Shown in pieces: positions 42,811 to 50,502 of a DNA stretch of 64,000 bases (the stretch's first letter is position 1; each line of letters opens with the position of its first letter). The position numbers and the translations under genes are program-made. This stretch comes from Fimenecus sp964557975 (lineage in GTDB: Bacteria > Bacillota > Clostridia > Oscillospirales > Acutalibacteraceae): contig CAZLCG010000005.1 of assembly GCA_964557975.1 (NCBI GenBank), forward strand, positions 1-64,000, read 5' to 3'. The notes below the pieces were generated by a model, which was not told the DNA's origin, made no database searches, and was given only the letters and a program-made list of their open reading frames with translations.

Positions 42811-43584
42811 ATGTTAACAAACAAAAATATAGATAACGGAAAAGAATACGATTGGGGGCTTACGAGCGAAGGCTATGCAAAATACAGAGACATCTACCCC
42901 GAGGAGCTTTACGGCAGACTGCGGAATTTAGGCGTTGCCGCAGACGGAACGGCTTGGCTCGATTTAGGAACGGGCACAGGCATACTGCCGCAAAATCTGT
43001 ATAACAAAAACGCCGAAATCACGGCAGTGGATATTACCGAGGAGCAAATACATTACGCGCGACTGAAAGCAAAAGAAAACGGCTGGAACATAAACTATAT
43101 GGTGTCCCCTGCCGAAAGCACCGCTTTACCCGACAACAGCTTTGACTGCATTACCGCCGCGCAATGCTTTTGGTATTTTGACCGAGAGATAATAAAATCC
43201 GAAATAAAAAGAATGTTAAAGCCCGACGGTAAATTCATAAAGGTGTATATGGCATATACGCTTGATGACGATATAGCGCTCAAAAGCCATTCGCTTGTAA
43301 AGGAATTGAATAAGAACTGGACGCCCGGCGCAAGCGGTGCAAAGGATATGTTCGACGATTTATTTGACGGCAGAACAACAGAAATCTTTTATTGCGATAT
43401 TCCCTTTACAAGGGAGAGCTGGCACGGCAGAATGTGCGCGTGCAGAGGCTCGCTCGCTTCAATGGATAAAAAGACCTTTGCGAAATGGGATAAATTACAC
43501 CGCGGCTTTTTATCCGAATGCCCTGAAGAATTTACAATAAGACATAAGGTATATATAAGCTATTTTACCGTAAAGAAAGAATGA
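42811..43584 (+). CDS. class I SAM-dependent methyltransferase
   Basis: A 257-residue methyltransferase. Motif I is WLDLGTGTGILPQNL, motif II ends in TAVDITEEQI, and the motif IV region is FDCITAAQCFWYFD. The C-terminal part (RESWHGRMCACRGSLASM) resembles small-molecule methyltransferases of the Methyltransf_11 type rather than a known rRNA Erm enzyme. AGAGG is eight bases before the ATG. It sits behind a leader peptide and attenuator, and ten bases before a second methyltransferase, so the operon is probably induced by something that stalls ribosomes. Target not known. Confidence 0.85.
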   Translation: MLTNKNIDNGKEYDWGLTSEGYAKYRDIYPEELYGRLRNLGVAADGTAWLDLGTGTGILPQNLYNKNAEITAVDITEEQIHYARLKAKENGWNINYMVSPAESTALPDNSFDCITAAQCFWYFDREIIKSEIKRMLKPDGKFIKVYMAYTLDDDIALKSHSLVKELNKNWTPGASGAKDMFDDLFDGRTTEIFYCDIPFTRESWHGRMCACRGSLASMDKKTFAKWDKLHRGFLSECPEEFTIRHKVYISYFTVKKE

Positions 43585-43594
43585 GGTTATTATA

Positions 43595-44368
43595 ATGAAC
43601 GATGTTATTGAATATTATAACAATTACAATGAAGACGGCAGACTTAAAAGAAAAAACAGAATGCCCGAATATTTAACTACGATGAGATATATTGAAAAAT
43701 ATCTCACGCCCAATGCAAAGATACTTGAAATAGGGGCAGGCACAGGCAGATACTCCGTTACGCTTGCGGATATGGGTTATTCCGTTACAGCGGTTGAACT
43801 CGTCCGGCACAACATAGAGATAATGAAGAAAAAGGTCAAGCCCGAGCATAACATTAAAATCTGCGAGGGTAACGCGTGCGATTTATCCTTTATTGACAGC
43901 GGTACATACGACATAGTTTTATTGCTCGGTCCTATGTATCATTTGTTTACCGATGAGGATAAACACAAGGCTATAAGCGAGACAATCCGCGTTGCAAAAA
44001 AAGGCGGTATTATTTATGCCGCTTATTGCAACAACGACACTTGTATGTATAAGATGTTCTATAAAAAGAGAATCCTTCCTCTTTTAGATAAAGGATTGAT
44101 AAAAGAGGATTATCACGCAAGGTCTGTTCCCGATATGATTTTTGAGTTATACAGAAAACCCGATATAGATGAGCTTATGAAAGGCTACAATGTTACAAGG
44201 CTTCATTTTGTCGGTGTGGATATGCTCTCGTACCTTTACAGCAATAAATTGGACAGGCTCAACAAAAGGGAGTTTGAGGAATATATGAAATTTCTGTCAG
44301 TTATCTGTGAGCGTGGGGATTTGGTCGGCTTTTCAATTCATATGCTCGATATTTTCAGAAAGGATTGA
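43595..44368 (+). CDS. class I SAM-dependent methyltransferase
   Basis: A 257-residue methyltransferase. Motif I is ILEIGAGTGRYSVTLADMGY, motif II VTAVELVRHNI, and the motif IV region YDIVLLLGPMYHLF. The middle has a helical insertion (DTCMYKMFYKKRILPLL) typical of UbiE-like small-molecule enzymes. GAGG lies eight bases before the ATG and the gap to the preceding methyltransferase is ten bases, so they are co-transcribed. The two enzymes are not close paralogues. The substrate is unknown; antibiotic or metabolite methylation are both possible. Confidence 0.85.
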   Translation: MNDVIEYYNNYNEDGRLKRKNRMPEYLTTMRYIEKYLTPNAKILEIGAGTGRYSVTLADMGYSVTAVELVRHNIEIMKKKVKPEHNIKICEGNACDLSFIDSGTYDIVLLLGPMYHLFTDEDKHKAISETIRVAKKGGIIYAAYCNNDTCMYKMFYKKRILPLLDKGLIKEDYHARSVPDMIFELYRKPDIDELMKGYNVTRLHFVGVDMLSYLYSNKLDRLNKREFEEYMKFLSVICERGDLVGFSIHMLDIFRKD

Positions 44369-44417
44369 TTCCGATGAAAAAAGCTTTCTTTTAAAATATT
44401 AAACAAGGAGAATAATT

Positions 44418-44882
44418 ATGAATACAGAAAACACAAATTGGCAGCAAAGCGTTACGGGGGTTTTGGTTAAAGACAACAAGGTTCTGCTCGCAAGGCATAC
44501 ATACGGTGCAGGAAAGAACTTGTTAATAGTTCCCGGCGGATATGTAAATATCGGCGAAACTCCTCAACAAGCTGTTGTCAGAGAATATACAGAAGAAACC
44601 GGAATTACCGTTGAACCGAAAGAAATTATCGCAATTAGATTTAATCTAAAAGACCGGTATGTGGCATTTTCTGTTGAATATGTAAGCGGTACTGCTAAAT
44701 CAGACAACGATGAAAACAGCGAGGTTGTTTGGATAGATATTAACGAAGCCCTTAACAGAGACGATGTACCTGACTTAACCAAAAAACTTATCAAATCAGC
44801 AACAAACAATAACAACGCCCTTGTTGAAACAGAATATTACAGCAGAGAGCAACACGGAACATATAGTTTGTATGCTAAATAG
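44418..44882 (+). CDS. Nudix hydrolase
   Basis: A 154-residue Nudix-fold hydrolase cleaving nucleoside diphosphates linked to another moiety. The Nudix box is intact: GGYVNIGETPQQAVVREY continuing TEETGI, with the Glu residues binding metal. AAGGAG lies eight bases before the ATG. It follows the methyltransferase pair by 49 bases and ends with a strong terminator, so it is probably the last gene of the attenuated operon. Substrate unknown. Confidence 0.9.
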   Translation: MNTENTNWQQSVTGVLVKDNKVLLARHTYGAGKNLLIVPGGYVNIGETPQQAVVREYTEETGITVEPKEIIAIRFNLKDRYVAFSVEYVSGTAKSDNDENSEVVWIDINEALNRDDVPDLTKKLIKSATNNNNALVETEYYSREQHGTYSLYAK

Positions 44883-44970
44883 GGTTGAACAACGTTTGCA
44901 AGCTAATTAAGATTCAGAACAGTTGAAAAAATCTCAAACATTCAAAGCACTAAAAAAACACAGACAAAAC

Positions 44971-44998
44971 AAAAAGCAGGTCATAAAACCTGCTTTTT
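44971..44998 (+). terminator. terminator of methyltransferase-Nudix operon
   Basis: AAAAAGCAGGT with ACCTGCTTTTT around CATAAA; symmetric, so possibly active in both directions. Confidence 0.85.
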
Positions 44999-45048
44999 GA
45001 ACTAATATGTAAAATGGCACAAAAATTGACCGAAAGCTGTGATTTTCT

Positions 45049-45165
45049 TTATTTTTTCTTTTCATAATCATAAAAAGGATTATAATTTTTGCTTAGAAAT
45101 TCAATGAACTCTTTTATATTAATTATATCATCAGGGTATTTGTAATGGTGAATATTATTAACCAT
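45049..45165 (-). CDS. small hypothetical ORF, possible gene remnant
   Basis: A 38-residue reading frame (MVNNIHHYKYPDDIIN at its start, ending YDYEKKK). It lies 25 bases after the four-helix-bundle gene on the same strand. The composition is protein-like but no ribosome-binding site is evident and it is very short. It could be the tail of a lost gene. The remainder of 44999-45190 is AT-rich with nothing else visible. Confidence 0.25.
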   Translation of the reverse strand: MVNNIHHYKYPDDIINIKEFIEFLSKNYNPFYDYEKKK

Positions 45166-45190
45166 TGCAATATTTAACTTTTTTCAAAAA

Positions 45191-45535
45191 TTACTCCTTG
45201 TTTTTTATTGTATTGACAGAAGCAACGAGCATTCTGCGAATAGAACCGCAATCATGCAACAAAACTTTAGCAATATCTTCTTGCAGAAGTTCAGCTTTCA
45301 ACATCAACTCAAGCCAATATTCTGTTTCGTAGCATTCTTTGAGAGAAATCTGTAATTTAGAAACAAAATCCGGTTTACTGTGAGCATAATTTGCCTCACG
45401 GATATTTGCACCAATACTTGTTGCTGACCGCTCAAGTTGATTAACAATAGAATAGTGACCTTTGATGGTATCGCATAGTTTTAAAATTTTCACAGCAAAA
45501 TCCATAGATGCTGCTACAAGTTTGCTTTCAGCCAT
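45191..45535 (-). CDS. four-helix bundle protein (23S rRNA intervening-sequence protein family)
   Basis: A 114-residue protein of the S23/IVP four-helix-bundle family: LVAASMDFAVKILKLCDTI, NQLERSATSIGANIREANYA (the family signature) and QISLKECYETEYWLELML. Relatives are encoded in intervening sequences of 23S rRNA genes in some bacteria, and a similar fold is Avd of diversity-generating retroelements; biochemical role unknown to me. The ATG chosen has GAGG eight bases upstream and gives the usual family length. It has its own promoter. Just upstream of that promoter is a symmetric array of mini-hairpins. No reverse transcriptase or variable repeat is seen, so a DGR is not supported. Confidence 0.88.
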   Translation of the reverse strand: MAESKLVAASMDFAVKILKLCDTIKGHYSIVNQLERSATSIGANIREANYAHSKPDFVSKLQISLKECYETEYWLELMLKAELLQEDIAKVLLHDCGSIRRMLVASVNTIKNKE

Positions 45536-45560
45536 AGCAACCGCCTCATTTCTGCTTATC

Positions 45561-45588
45561 ATTATATCATAACCGTCAGATAAAGCAA
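45561..45588 (-). promoter_or_regulatory. promoter of four-helix bundle gene
   Basis: On the minus strand TTGCTT, 16-base spacer, perfect TATAAT, about 25 bases before the start codon. Confidence 0.6.
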
Positions 45589-45593
45589 GTAAA

Positions 45594-45768
45594 GTGAAAT
45601 CGTGCCGACGCACGGTGAAATCAAAGGCTGCGCCTTTGGTGAAATCGAAACTTTTAAGTTTCGGTGAAATTAAATCCGCCCCTTATCCCGACGAAGTCGG
45701 ATTTCACCGCGAAGCGATTTCACCCAACGCAGTTGGATTTATCCCGTCCGCAAGGACGGATTTAACTG
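45594..45768. repeat. array of seven mini-hairpins with GGTGAAAT / ATTTCACC spacers
   Basis: On the plus strand, four GTGAAAT spacers alternate with hairpins GTGC-CGAC-GCAC, AAAGGC-TGC-GCCTTT and GAAACTTTTAAGTTTC. After a central AAATCCGCCCCTTATCC, the spacers appear inverted as ATTTCACC and degraded ATTTATCCC, alternating with CCGAC-GAA-GTCGG, CGC-GAA-GCG, AACGCAGTT and GTCC-GCAA-GGAC. Hairpins differ in sequence while spacers are shared. The array lies between the four-helix gene's promoter and the tRNA-Thr terminator. Confidence 0.85.
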
Positions 45769-45802
45769 AAAAAAGCACTTCATTTTTATAAAGTGCTTTT
45801 TT
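45769..45802 (-). terminator. terminator of tRNA-Thr
   Basis: AAAAAAGCACTT with AAGTGCTTTTTT; on the minus strand it directly follows the tRNA's CCA end. Confidence 0.85.
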
Positions 45803-45803
45803 C

Positions 45804-45879
45804 TGGAGCTGATAGGCAGACTCGAACTGCCGACCTCATCCTTACCAAGGATGTGCTCTACCACCTGAGCCATATCAGC
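45804..45879 (-). tRNA. tRNA-Thr (anticodon GGT)
   Basis: A 76-base cloverleaf with encoded CCA. Acceptor GCTGATA pairs with TATCAGC, the D arm is GCTCAGGTGGTAGAGC, the anticodon stem CATCC/GGATG holds loop TTGGTAA (anticodon GGT), and the T arm contains GTTCGAGTC. Read on the minus strand. Confidence 0.97.
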
Positions 45880-45986
45880 ATATTAAATTTTCGTGCAAGA
45901 GATATTATACACATTTTTATCGCCGCTTGTCAACAATAAATTGCATATCTTTATTTATAATGTCAAAAATAAACACGGTGATCTAT

Positions 45987-46694
45987 ATGGAAATACTTAA
46001 AATCGTGTTTACATCGGCGTTTTCCGTTATTGCACTGTTTTTGCTTACAAAGCTTATGGGCAAAAAGCAGATCTCACAGCTTAACCTTTTTGACTATATA
46101 AACGGCATAACAATAGGCTCTATCGCCGCCGAAATGGCAACCGCGCTTGAAACAGATTTTTGGCTTCCGTTAACGGCAATGACCGTATACGCGGTCTTTT
46201 CTCTCTTGCTTTCTTATCTTGAAAGGAAATCGTCAAAGCTGAACAGATTTTTTGTGGGCGACGCCAATATCCTTCTTGAGGACGGCGTGCTTTACGAAAA
46301 GAATCTTATCCGATCAAAAATCAGTGTAAACGAGTTTTTAAGCCAATGCAGAACGCAAGGCTATTTCAATATTTCCGACATACAAACGGCTGTGCTTGAG
46401 CCTAACGGCATAATAAGCTTTCTGCCGAAAGCTGACGTTTCCCCTCTCACGCCCGCCGATATGAACATTAAAAAGCCCGAAAGCGAGATTATACCCAATG
46501 TGATCGTGGACGGCAACATTTTGAGCGGTAACCTGCGCCTGCTGGGCGTTGACGAGGTTTGGCTTTTAACGGAGCTTATAAATCAAGGCATAAGCTCACC
46601 CGATAAGGTATTTCTCGCGACCTGCAATAAGGAACTTAGCCTTTCCGTTTATGTTAAGGCGGAAGAAACAGACTGTAAAGAGCCGTTTATGTAA
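45987..46694 (+). CDS. DUF421/YetF-family membrane protein
   Basis: A 235-residue protein with three N-terminal membrane helices (SVIALFLLTKLMGKKQ, FDYINGITIGSIAAEMA and FWLPLTAMTVYAVFSLLL) and a cytosolic C-terminal domain of the YetF type (LNRFFVGDANILLEDGVLYE, MRTQGYFNISDIQTAVLEPNG pattern). In Bacillus, relatives such as YetF/YdfS/SpoVA-linked proteins act in membrane or spore processes; the reaction is not known. The start chosen is the ATG of MEILKIV with a weak GGTGAT site. It is preceded by tRNA-Thr on the other strand. Confidence 0.85.
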   Translation: MEILKIVFTSAFSVIALFLLTKLMGKKQISQLNLFDYINGITIGSIAAEMATALETDFWLPLTAMTVYAVFSLLLSYLERKSSKLNRFFVGDANILLEDGVLYEKNLIRSKISVNEFLSQCRTQGYFNISDIQTAVLEPNGIISFLPKADVSPLTPADMNIKKPESEIIPNVIVDGNILSGNLRLLGVDEVWLLTELINQGISSPDKVFLATCNKELSLSVYVKAEETDCKEPFM

Positions 46695-46749
46695 AGCGTA
46701 AACAGGTTCGTTTTTTTGAAAAAATTTTCGATATGCGTCAAAAAAATTC

Positions 46750-46778
46750 TTGCAACGCTTTGATTATAATAGTATAAT
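46750..46778 (+). promoter_or_regulatory. promoter of PHP gene
   Basis: TTGCAA, 17-base spacer, perfect TATAAT, about 95 bases before the gene. Confidence 0.6.
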
Positions 46779-46879
46779 AAATATTAAGTTATATTGCGGT
46801 TCTATGCGCTATTTAAAACGAAATTCGCATACTTATTATCGGATATATGACATTTGAGTTAAAAACAGGAGGAAACAGC

Positions 46880-47761
46880 GTGAACGCAGACTTGCACTGC
46901 CACACAAAGCTCTCGGACGGTTCGCTCGGAATTGAAGATTTAATTACACTTGCTAAAAAACGGGGGCTTACAACTATCGCCATAACAGACCACGACTGTC
47001 TTGCGGGAACCGTCAGAGGAAAAATTATTGGCGAACGCTTCGGGGTTCAGGTTATCCCCGGCGTTGAGCTTTCGGCAACCGATGAGCAGACAGGAAAAAA
47101 GGTACATCTTCTTTGCTATTTAAGCGATATTCCTGACAGACTTGAGGGCTTATGCCACAGAAATTCGCTTGTCAGAAAAAAAGCCGCTCATATTATGATG
47201 CTTCAAACGGCTAAAAGATACCCCGTCACCGCCGAGTTTATTATTAAATGCGCCACAGGCTCTACAAACATATATAAGCAGCACATTATGCAGGCCCTGA
47301 TGGAGTGCGGGCTTACCACGTCGATATACGGCGACTTATGGACGAAGCTCTTTGACAAAAATACGCCGGGTAACATTTTAATAACGCCTAAATATCCCGA
47401 TATAGAAGAGGTGCTTAAAGCGATCCACGACGCAGGGGGAATAGCCGTTTTGGCGCACCCGTTTATGTTTGACAATCTCGACTCCCTGCCGCGCCTTATT
47501 GAAAACGGGCTTGACGGAATTGAGGTTTGGCATCCGTCGGCAAACGAGGAACAGCAGGAGGAGCTTAAAAAGCTTGCGGCAAAGAACAAGCTGCTTATGA
47601 CAGGCGGAACGGATTTTCACGGGCTATACAACGCGAACCCCCTTTCGCTGGGCGATATCGGCGCGCCCGAGGAGGCGGTCCAGAAGCTTTTAAGCTACAA
47701 GGCAAAGCAGAAACGTCTTCTTAAAAAGGCGCAGAAGGCCGAAACGGAAAACGCCGTCTGA
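46880..47761 (+). CDS. PHP-domain phosphoesterase
   Basis: A 293-residue polymerase-and-histidinol-phosphatase-fold protein. Metal-binding motifs are visible: ADLHCHTKLSDGSLG at the N-terminus, AITDHDCLAG, IPGVELSA, GGIAVLAHPFMF and TGGTDFHGLY. Proteins of this kind (YciV/RnaAM-like) include 5'-3' RNases and phosphatases acting on 3',5'-bisphosphonucleotides. A GTG start with GGAGG seven bases upstream is chosen over an ATG 33 bases earlier. It is followed after 22 bases by an unknown gene, probably in one operon. Confidence 0.9.
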   Translation: MNADLHCHTKLSDGSLGIEDLITLAKKRGLTTIAITDHDCLAGTVRGKIIGERFGVQVIPGVELSATDEQTGKKVHLLCYLSDIPDRLEGLCHRNSLVRKKAAHIMMLQTAKRYPVTAEFIIKCATGSTNIYKQHIMQALMECGLTTSIYGDLWTKLFDKNTPGNILITPKYPDIEEVLKAIHDAGGIAVLAHPFMFDNLDSLPRLIENGLDGIEVWHPSANEEQQEELKKLAAKNKLLMTGGTDFHGLYNANPLSLGDIGAPEEAVQKLLSYKAKQKRLLKKAQKAETENAV

Positions 47762-47783
47762 TTTTTATACGGAGGTCACGCTT

Positions 47784-48341
47784 ATGGACGACAACGATAT
47801 AAAAATTTTTGGTAAGCGTCCCAAAGACGACAGTGTTGACGAGGTTGCGCTTATTGCCGAAATGAACGAACAGCGTTCAAACGGCAATACCGAGAAGGCA
47901 AAACAGCTTGGCAGGCATTTAGCGGAGCTTTTCCTTAATGAGAAAGCCCTGCAGGCCGACCTTGAAAGCGTTGTCGGCAAAATCGACTATCCCAAGCCGA
48001 TTATTTTCCAAATTAAAATTCTTATGTTTTTTACTGCGGAATACTGTATTAACCGTATTCTTCCGAGTACTATGCTTAAAAGCACGGCGATAAACGCACT
48101 TTATGACAGCATTATGAAAAGCGCGGGCGATTTTTACTCGGAATTTTCAGACGGCGTTGAATACAGCTTTTATTACCTTGCGGTTAAAAAGAATGATATA
48201 CCCGCTTCAATCGGCAAAGCCTTTGCAATGTTATGCCGTAAAGACGGGGAAAAGGAATTTATTGACCTCGGCAGCCGTATTTTTACCGCGGTGGCAAATG
48301 AGGTCGAGCATATAATAGACAAATATCGGTTTGTTTATTAA
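47784..48341 (+). CDS. hypothetical protein
   Basis: A 185-residue soluble, mainly helical protein. The acidic N-terminus (MDDNDIKIFGKRPKDDSVDE) precedes a helical part with NTEKAKQLGRHLAELFLNEK and FQIKILMFFTAEYCINRIL, and the C-terminal part ends ANEVEHIIDKYRFVY. GGAGG is nine bases before the ATG. No family recognised. Same operon as the PHP phosphoesterase; a terminator follows. A role linked to the PHP enzyme is only inferred from position. Confidence 0.75.
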   Translation: MDDNDIKIFGKRPKDDSVDEVALIAEMNEQRSNGNTEKAKQLGRHLAELFLNEKALQADLESVVGKIDYPKPIIFQIKILMFFTAEYCINRILPSTMLKSTAINALYDSIMKSAGDFYSEFSDGVEYSFYYLAVKKNDIPASIGKAFAMLCRKDGEKEFIDLGSRIFTAVANEVEHIIDKYRFVY

Positions 48342-48369
48342 GACGGAAAACCGAATTTAACGGACGTCA

Positions 48370-48399
48370 AAAGCCGCAGGAGTTATTTCCTGCGGCTTT
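48370..48399 (+). terminator. terminator of PHP operon
   Basis: AAAGCCGCAGGA with TCCTGCGGCTTT; short T-run. Confidence 0.7.
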
Positions 48400-48413
48400 C
48401 AGCATAGCTTGAC

Positions 48414-48524
48414 GCTTGACCTTTCGGTAAATTTTCATTTTCGGGCTGACGTATGGTGAGATATTAACCGATGCTTCAGCGGAAAGATACCGTTTTAAAC
48501 CATATCGGGTTCAGTCCCTCGCCT
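48414..48524 (-). repeat. MITE-like element, internally deleted copy 3
   Basis: Reverse-orientation relative of the 274-bp elements. The AGGCGAGG end and the next ~75 bases match, then the middle is missing and the match resumes at the TGAAAATTTACCGAAAG hairpin arm and stops at CAAGC, before the other terminal repeat. TA again flanks the intact end. Confidence 0.75.
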
Positions 48525-48541
48525 TAAATTCGGAATTACAA

Positions 48542-49567
48542 TCAGTTGTTGATGAATTTATCCTTTTCATCGTTCCAGCTGTAAAGCTTTCTGATTTCTT
48601 CGCCGACCTTTTCCGAGGGATGCTCGGCGGCAAGCTTTCTCATCGCCTTAAAGTGAACCTGACGTCCTGCGGGCGACATATCAAGCAGAAATTCTTTTGC
48701 AAACGTACCGTTCTGAATGTCGGAAAGGATCTTTTTCATAGTCTTTTTGGTTTCTTCCGTAATGAGCTTGGGACCCGTTACATAATCGCCGTATTCGGCA
48801 GTGTTTGAAATTGAGTATCTCATACCCGAAAAGCCGCTCTGATAAATAAGGTCAACAATAAGCTTCATTTCGTGGATGCACTCAAAGTACGCGTTTCTCG
48901 GGTCATAGCCTGCTTCGCAAAGAGTTTCAAAGCCAGCCTGCATAAGCGCGCATACGCCGCCGCAGAGAACAGCCTGTTCACCGAAGAGGTCTGTTTCTGT
49001 TTCTGTTCTGAACGTTGTCTCAAGAACGCCTGCTCTTGCGCCGCCGATAGCCGCCGCATAAGCCAAAGCCGTATCGAGGGCCTTGCCTGTTGCATCCTGC
49101 TGAACCGCTACGAGCATCGGAACGCCCTTGCCTGCCTGATATTCCGAACGAACCGTGTGACCCGGACCCTTGGGAGCAATCATTGTAACGTCAACGTTTT
49201 TCGGGGGAACTATGCAGCCGAAATGAATGTTGAAGCCGTGCGCGAACATAAGCATATTACCCTCTTCAAGATTAGGCTCAATATCCTTTTTATACATATC
49301 CGCCTGAAGCTCATCATTGATAAGAATCATAATGATGTCGGCTTTCTTCGCAGCCTCAGCCGCTGTGTAAACCTCGAAGCCCTGAGCCTCCGCCTTTGCC
49401 CATGACTTTGAGCCCTCATAAAGACCGATGATAACATTGCAGCCCGACTCCTTAGCGTTGAGAGCATGCGCATGACCCTGACTGCCGTAACCGATAACGG
49501 CAATGGTTTTGCCGTCAAGCAATGACAGGTTGCAGTCTTCTTCATAAAACATTCTTGCTTCTGACAT
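48542..49567 (-). CDS. ilvC: ketol-acid reductoisomerase
   Basis: Class I KARI of 341 residues, converting acetolactate or acetohydroxybutyrate to the dihydroxy acid with a nicotinamide cofactor and Mg2+. The Rossmann motif VIGYGSQGHAHALNAKESG is at the N-terminus. Metal-binding acids are seen at TETDLFGEQAVLCGG and later in FECIHEMKLIVDL. In the loop deciding cofactor choice, YEGSKSWAKAEAQG carries Ser residues typical of NADPH use. GGAGG is seven bases before the ATG. Transcribed divergently from ilvD around a GntR-type regulator; its promoter overlaps two copies of a 15-bp palindrome. Confidence 0.97.
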   Translation of the reverse strand: MSEARMFYEEDCNLSLLDGKTIAVIGYGSQGHAHALNAKESGCNVIIGLYEGSKSWAKAEAQGFEVYTAAEAAKKADIIMILINDELQADMYKKDIEPNLEEGNMLMFAHGFNIHFGCIVPPKNVDVTMIAPKGPGHTVRSEYQAGKGVPMLVAVQQDATGKALDTALAYAAAIGGARAGVLETTFRTETETDLFGEQAVLCGGVCALMQAGFETLCEAGYDPRNAYFECIHEMKLIVDLIYQSGFSGMRYSISNTAEYGDYVTGPKLITEETKKTMKKILSDIQNGTFAKEFLLDMSPAGRQVHFKAMRKLAAEHPSEKVGEEIRKLYSWNDEKDKFINN

Positions 49568-49594
49568 AGTGTATCCTCCAAAAAAAAAAATAAT

Positions 49595-49630
49595 AGTTGT
49601 GTGACAACTCTCGCTTGTTGTCATACAACT
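49595..49630. promoter_or_regulatory. two operator copies before ilvC
   Basis: Two 15-bp palindromes, AGTTGT-GTG-ACAACT and TGTTGT-CAT-ACAACT, with centres 21 bp apart. The second directly abuts the -10 box on its downstream side, a position for repression. The same motif precedes ilvD. Confidence 0.75.
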
Positions 49631-49658
49631 ATTATAGCTGTATATTTTAATATGTCAA
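49631..49658 (-). promoter_or_regulatory. promoter of ilvC
   Basis: TTGACA, 16-base spacer, perfect TATAAT on the minus strand; matches the ilvD promoter in boxes and spacing. Confidence 0.8.
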
Positions 49659-49675
49659 CTGTTTTTTGAAATTTT

Positions 49676-50368
49676 TTAAAGGGAAAGCTGTTCGTTTATA
49701 ACCGCATGGTGAAGATGAATGGTAACAGCGCTTCTTACGGCGGCACTGTCGCGTCTTTTCAGGAAGTTCATTATAAGTATATGGTCCTTATATGCATCCT
49801 CGGCTATTACGTCAAGATTATAGTTAAGCTCAAAGGTCTTTTCAATGGTTTTTGTAACCATCGGCATAAATTGGCTTAAAAATTCGTTGTGAGAGGCTTT
49901 CACTATTGCGCTGTGGAACGCGCTTTCCGACGCTATTCTCTTTTTGCTTTGAGGATTTATTTTAATCTGCCGCTGACATTCCTCGCCGAGTCTCAATATG
50001 CTCTCGATTTCTCCGTCTGAAGCGCGCTTGCAGGCGAGAGCCGCCGCTTCAGGCTCAAAAATAATTCTTGTTTCGTACAAATCGCGAAGCGTAACCTTGA
50101 TCTTTGACATTTTTTCAAAGTCAATATCGCTTTCGGCGTATTGATTGATTCTGTCCGCAACAAAAGTGCCTCTGCCGCGTTTTACGACAAGCACACCCTC
50201 GGAGCTCAATATCCTGATAGCTTCTCTAAGGGTCGTCCTGCTTATTCCCAAGCTCTCGGACAGCTCGTTTTCGTTAGGGAGCTTTTCGCCGTATGAATAT
50301 ATATTTTTTTCGGTAATCATCAGCTTTAGATTTTCCGCCGTGCGCTGTGAAAGGTTTTCCTTTTGCAT
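49676..50368 (-). CDS. GntR/FadR-type (FCD domain) regulator of ilv genes
   Basis: A 230-residue transcription factor. The winged HTH (residues 5-72) has KLPNENELSESLGISRTTLR and ILSSEGVLVVKRGRGTFV. The FCD ligand-binding domain has the metal-type residues in ETRIIFEPEAAALAC, FHSAIVKASHN and the C-terminal DHILIMNFLKRRD. It lies between ilvC and ilvD, and four copies of AGTTGT-n3-ACAACT occur at their promoters, matching the GT-n-AC half sites bound by FadR-like proteins. Repression released by a pathway intermediate is likely. GAGGTG precedes the ATG. The inferred regulon is from position and motif. Confidence 0.9.
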   Translation of the reverse strand: MQKENLSQRTAENLKLMITEKNIYSYGEKLPNENELSESLGISRTTLREAIRILSSEGVLVVKRGRGTFVADRINQYAESDIDFEKMSKIKVTLRDLYETRIIFEPEAAALACKRASDGEIESILRLGEECQRQIKINPQSKKRIASESAFHSAIVKASHNEFLSQFMPMVTKTIEKTFELNYNLDVIAEDAYKDHILIMNFLKRRDSAAVRSAVTIHLHHAVINEQLSL

Positions 50369-50410
50369 AATTCACCTCGGAATAGGTCGTGATTTAATAA
50401 AATTTGCTTA

Positions 50411-50438
50411 TTGACATATTTTATTATACAGCTATAAT
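50411..50438 (+). promoter_or_regulatory. promoter of ilvD
   Basis: TTGACA, 16-base spacer, perfect TATAAT. Confidence 0.8.
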
Positions 50439-50475
50439 AGTTGTATTACAACTGTTTTTTTGATGTCATACAACT
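50439..50475. promoter_or_regulatory. two operator copies before ilvD
   Basis: AGTTGT-ATT-ACAACT directly abuts the -10 box and TGATGT-CAT-ACAACT lies 22 bp further (centre to centre), mirroring the ilvC arrangement. Confidence 0.75.
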
Positions 50476-50502
50476 ATTTTTATTTTCGGAGGTATCACAA
50501 CC

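Noticed and set aside
45191..45535. Avd protein of a diversity-generating retroelement
   Set aside because: The fold is similar, but no reverse transcriptase, template repeat or variable target is nearby.
45594..45768. CRISPR array at the GTGAAAT repeats
   Set aside because: The repeat word is only 8-9 bases, the units between are hairpins of 9-16 bases, orientation flips midway, and no cas genes are present.
49568..50502. T-box leaders before ilvC and ilvD
   Set aside because: The leaders are short and contain only the palindromic operators; no T-box consensus or long leader is present.
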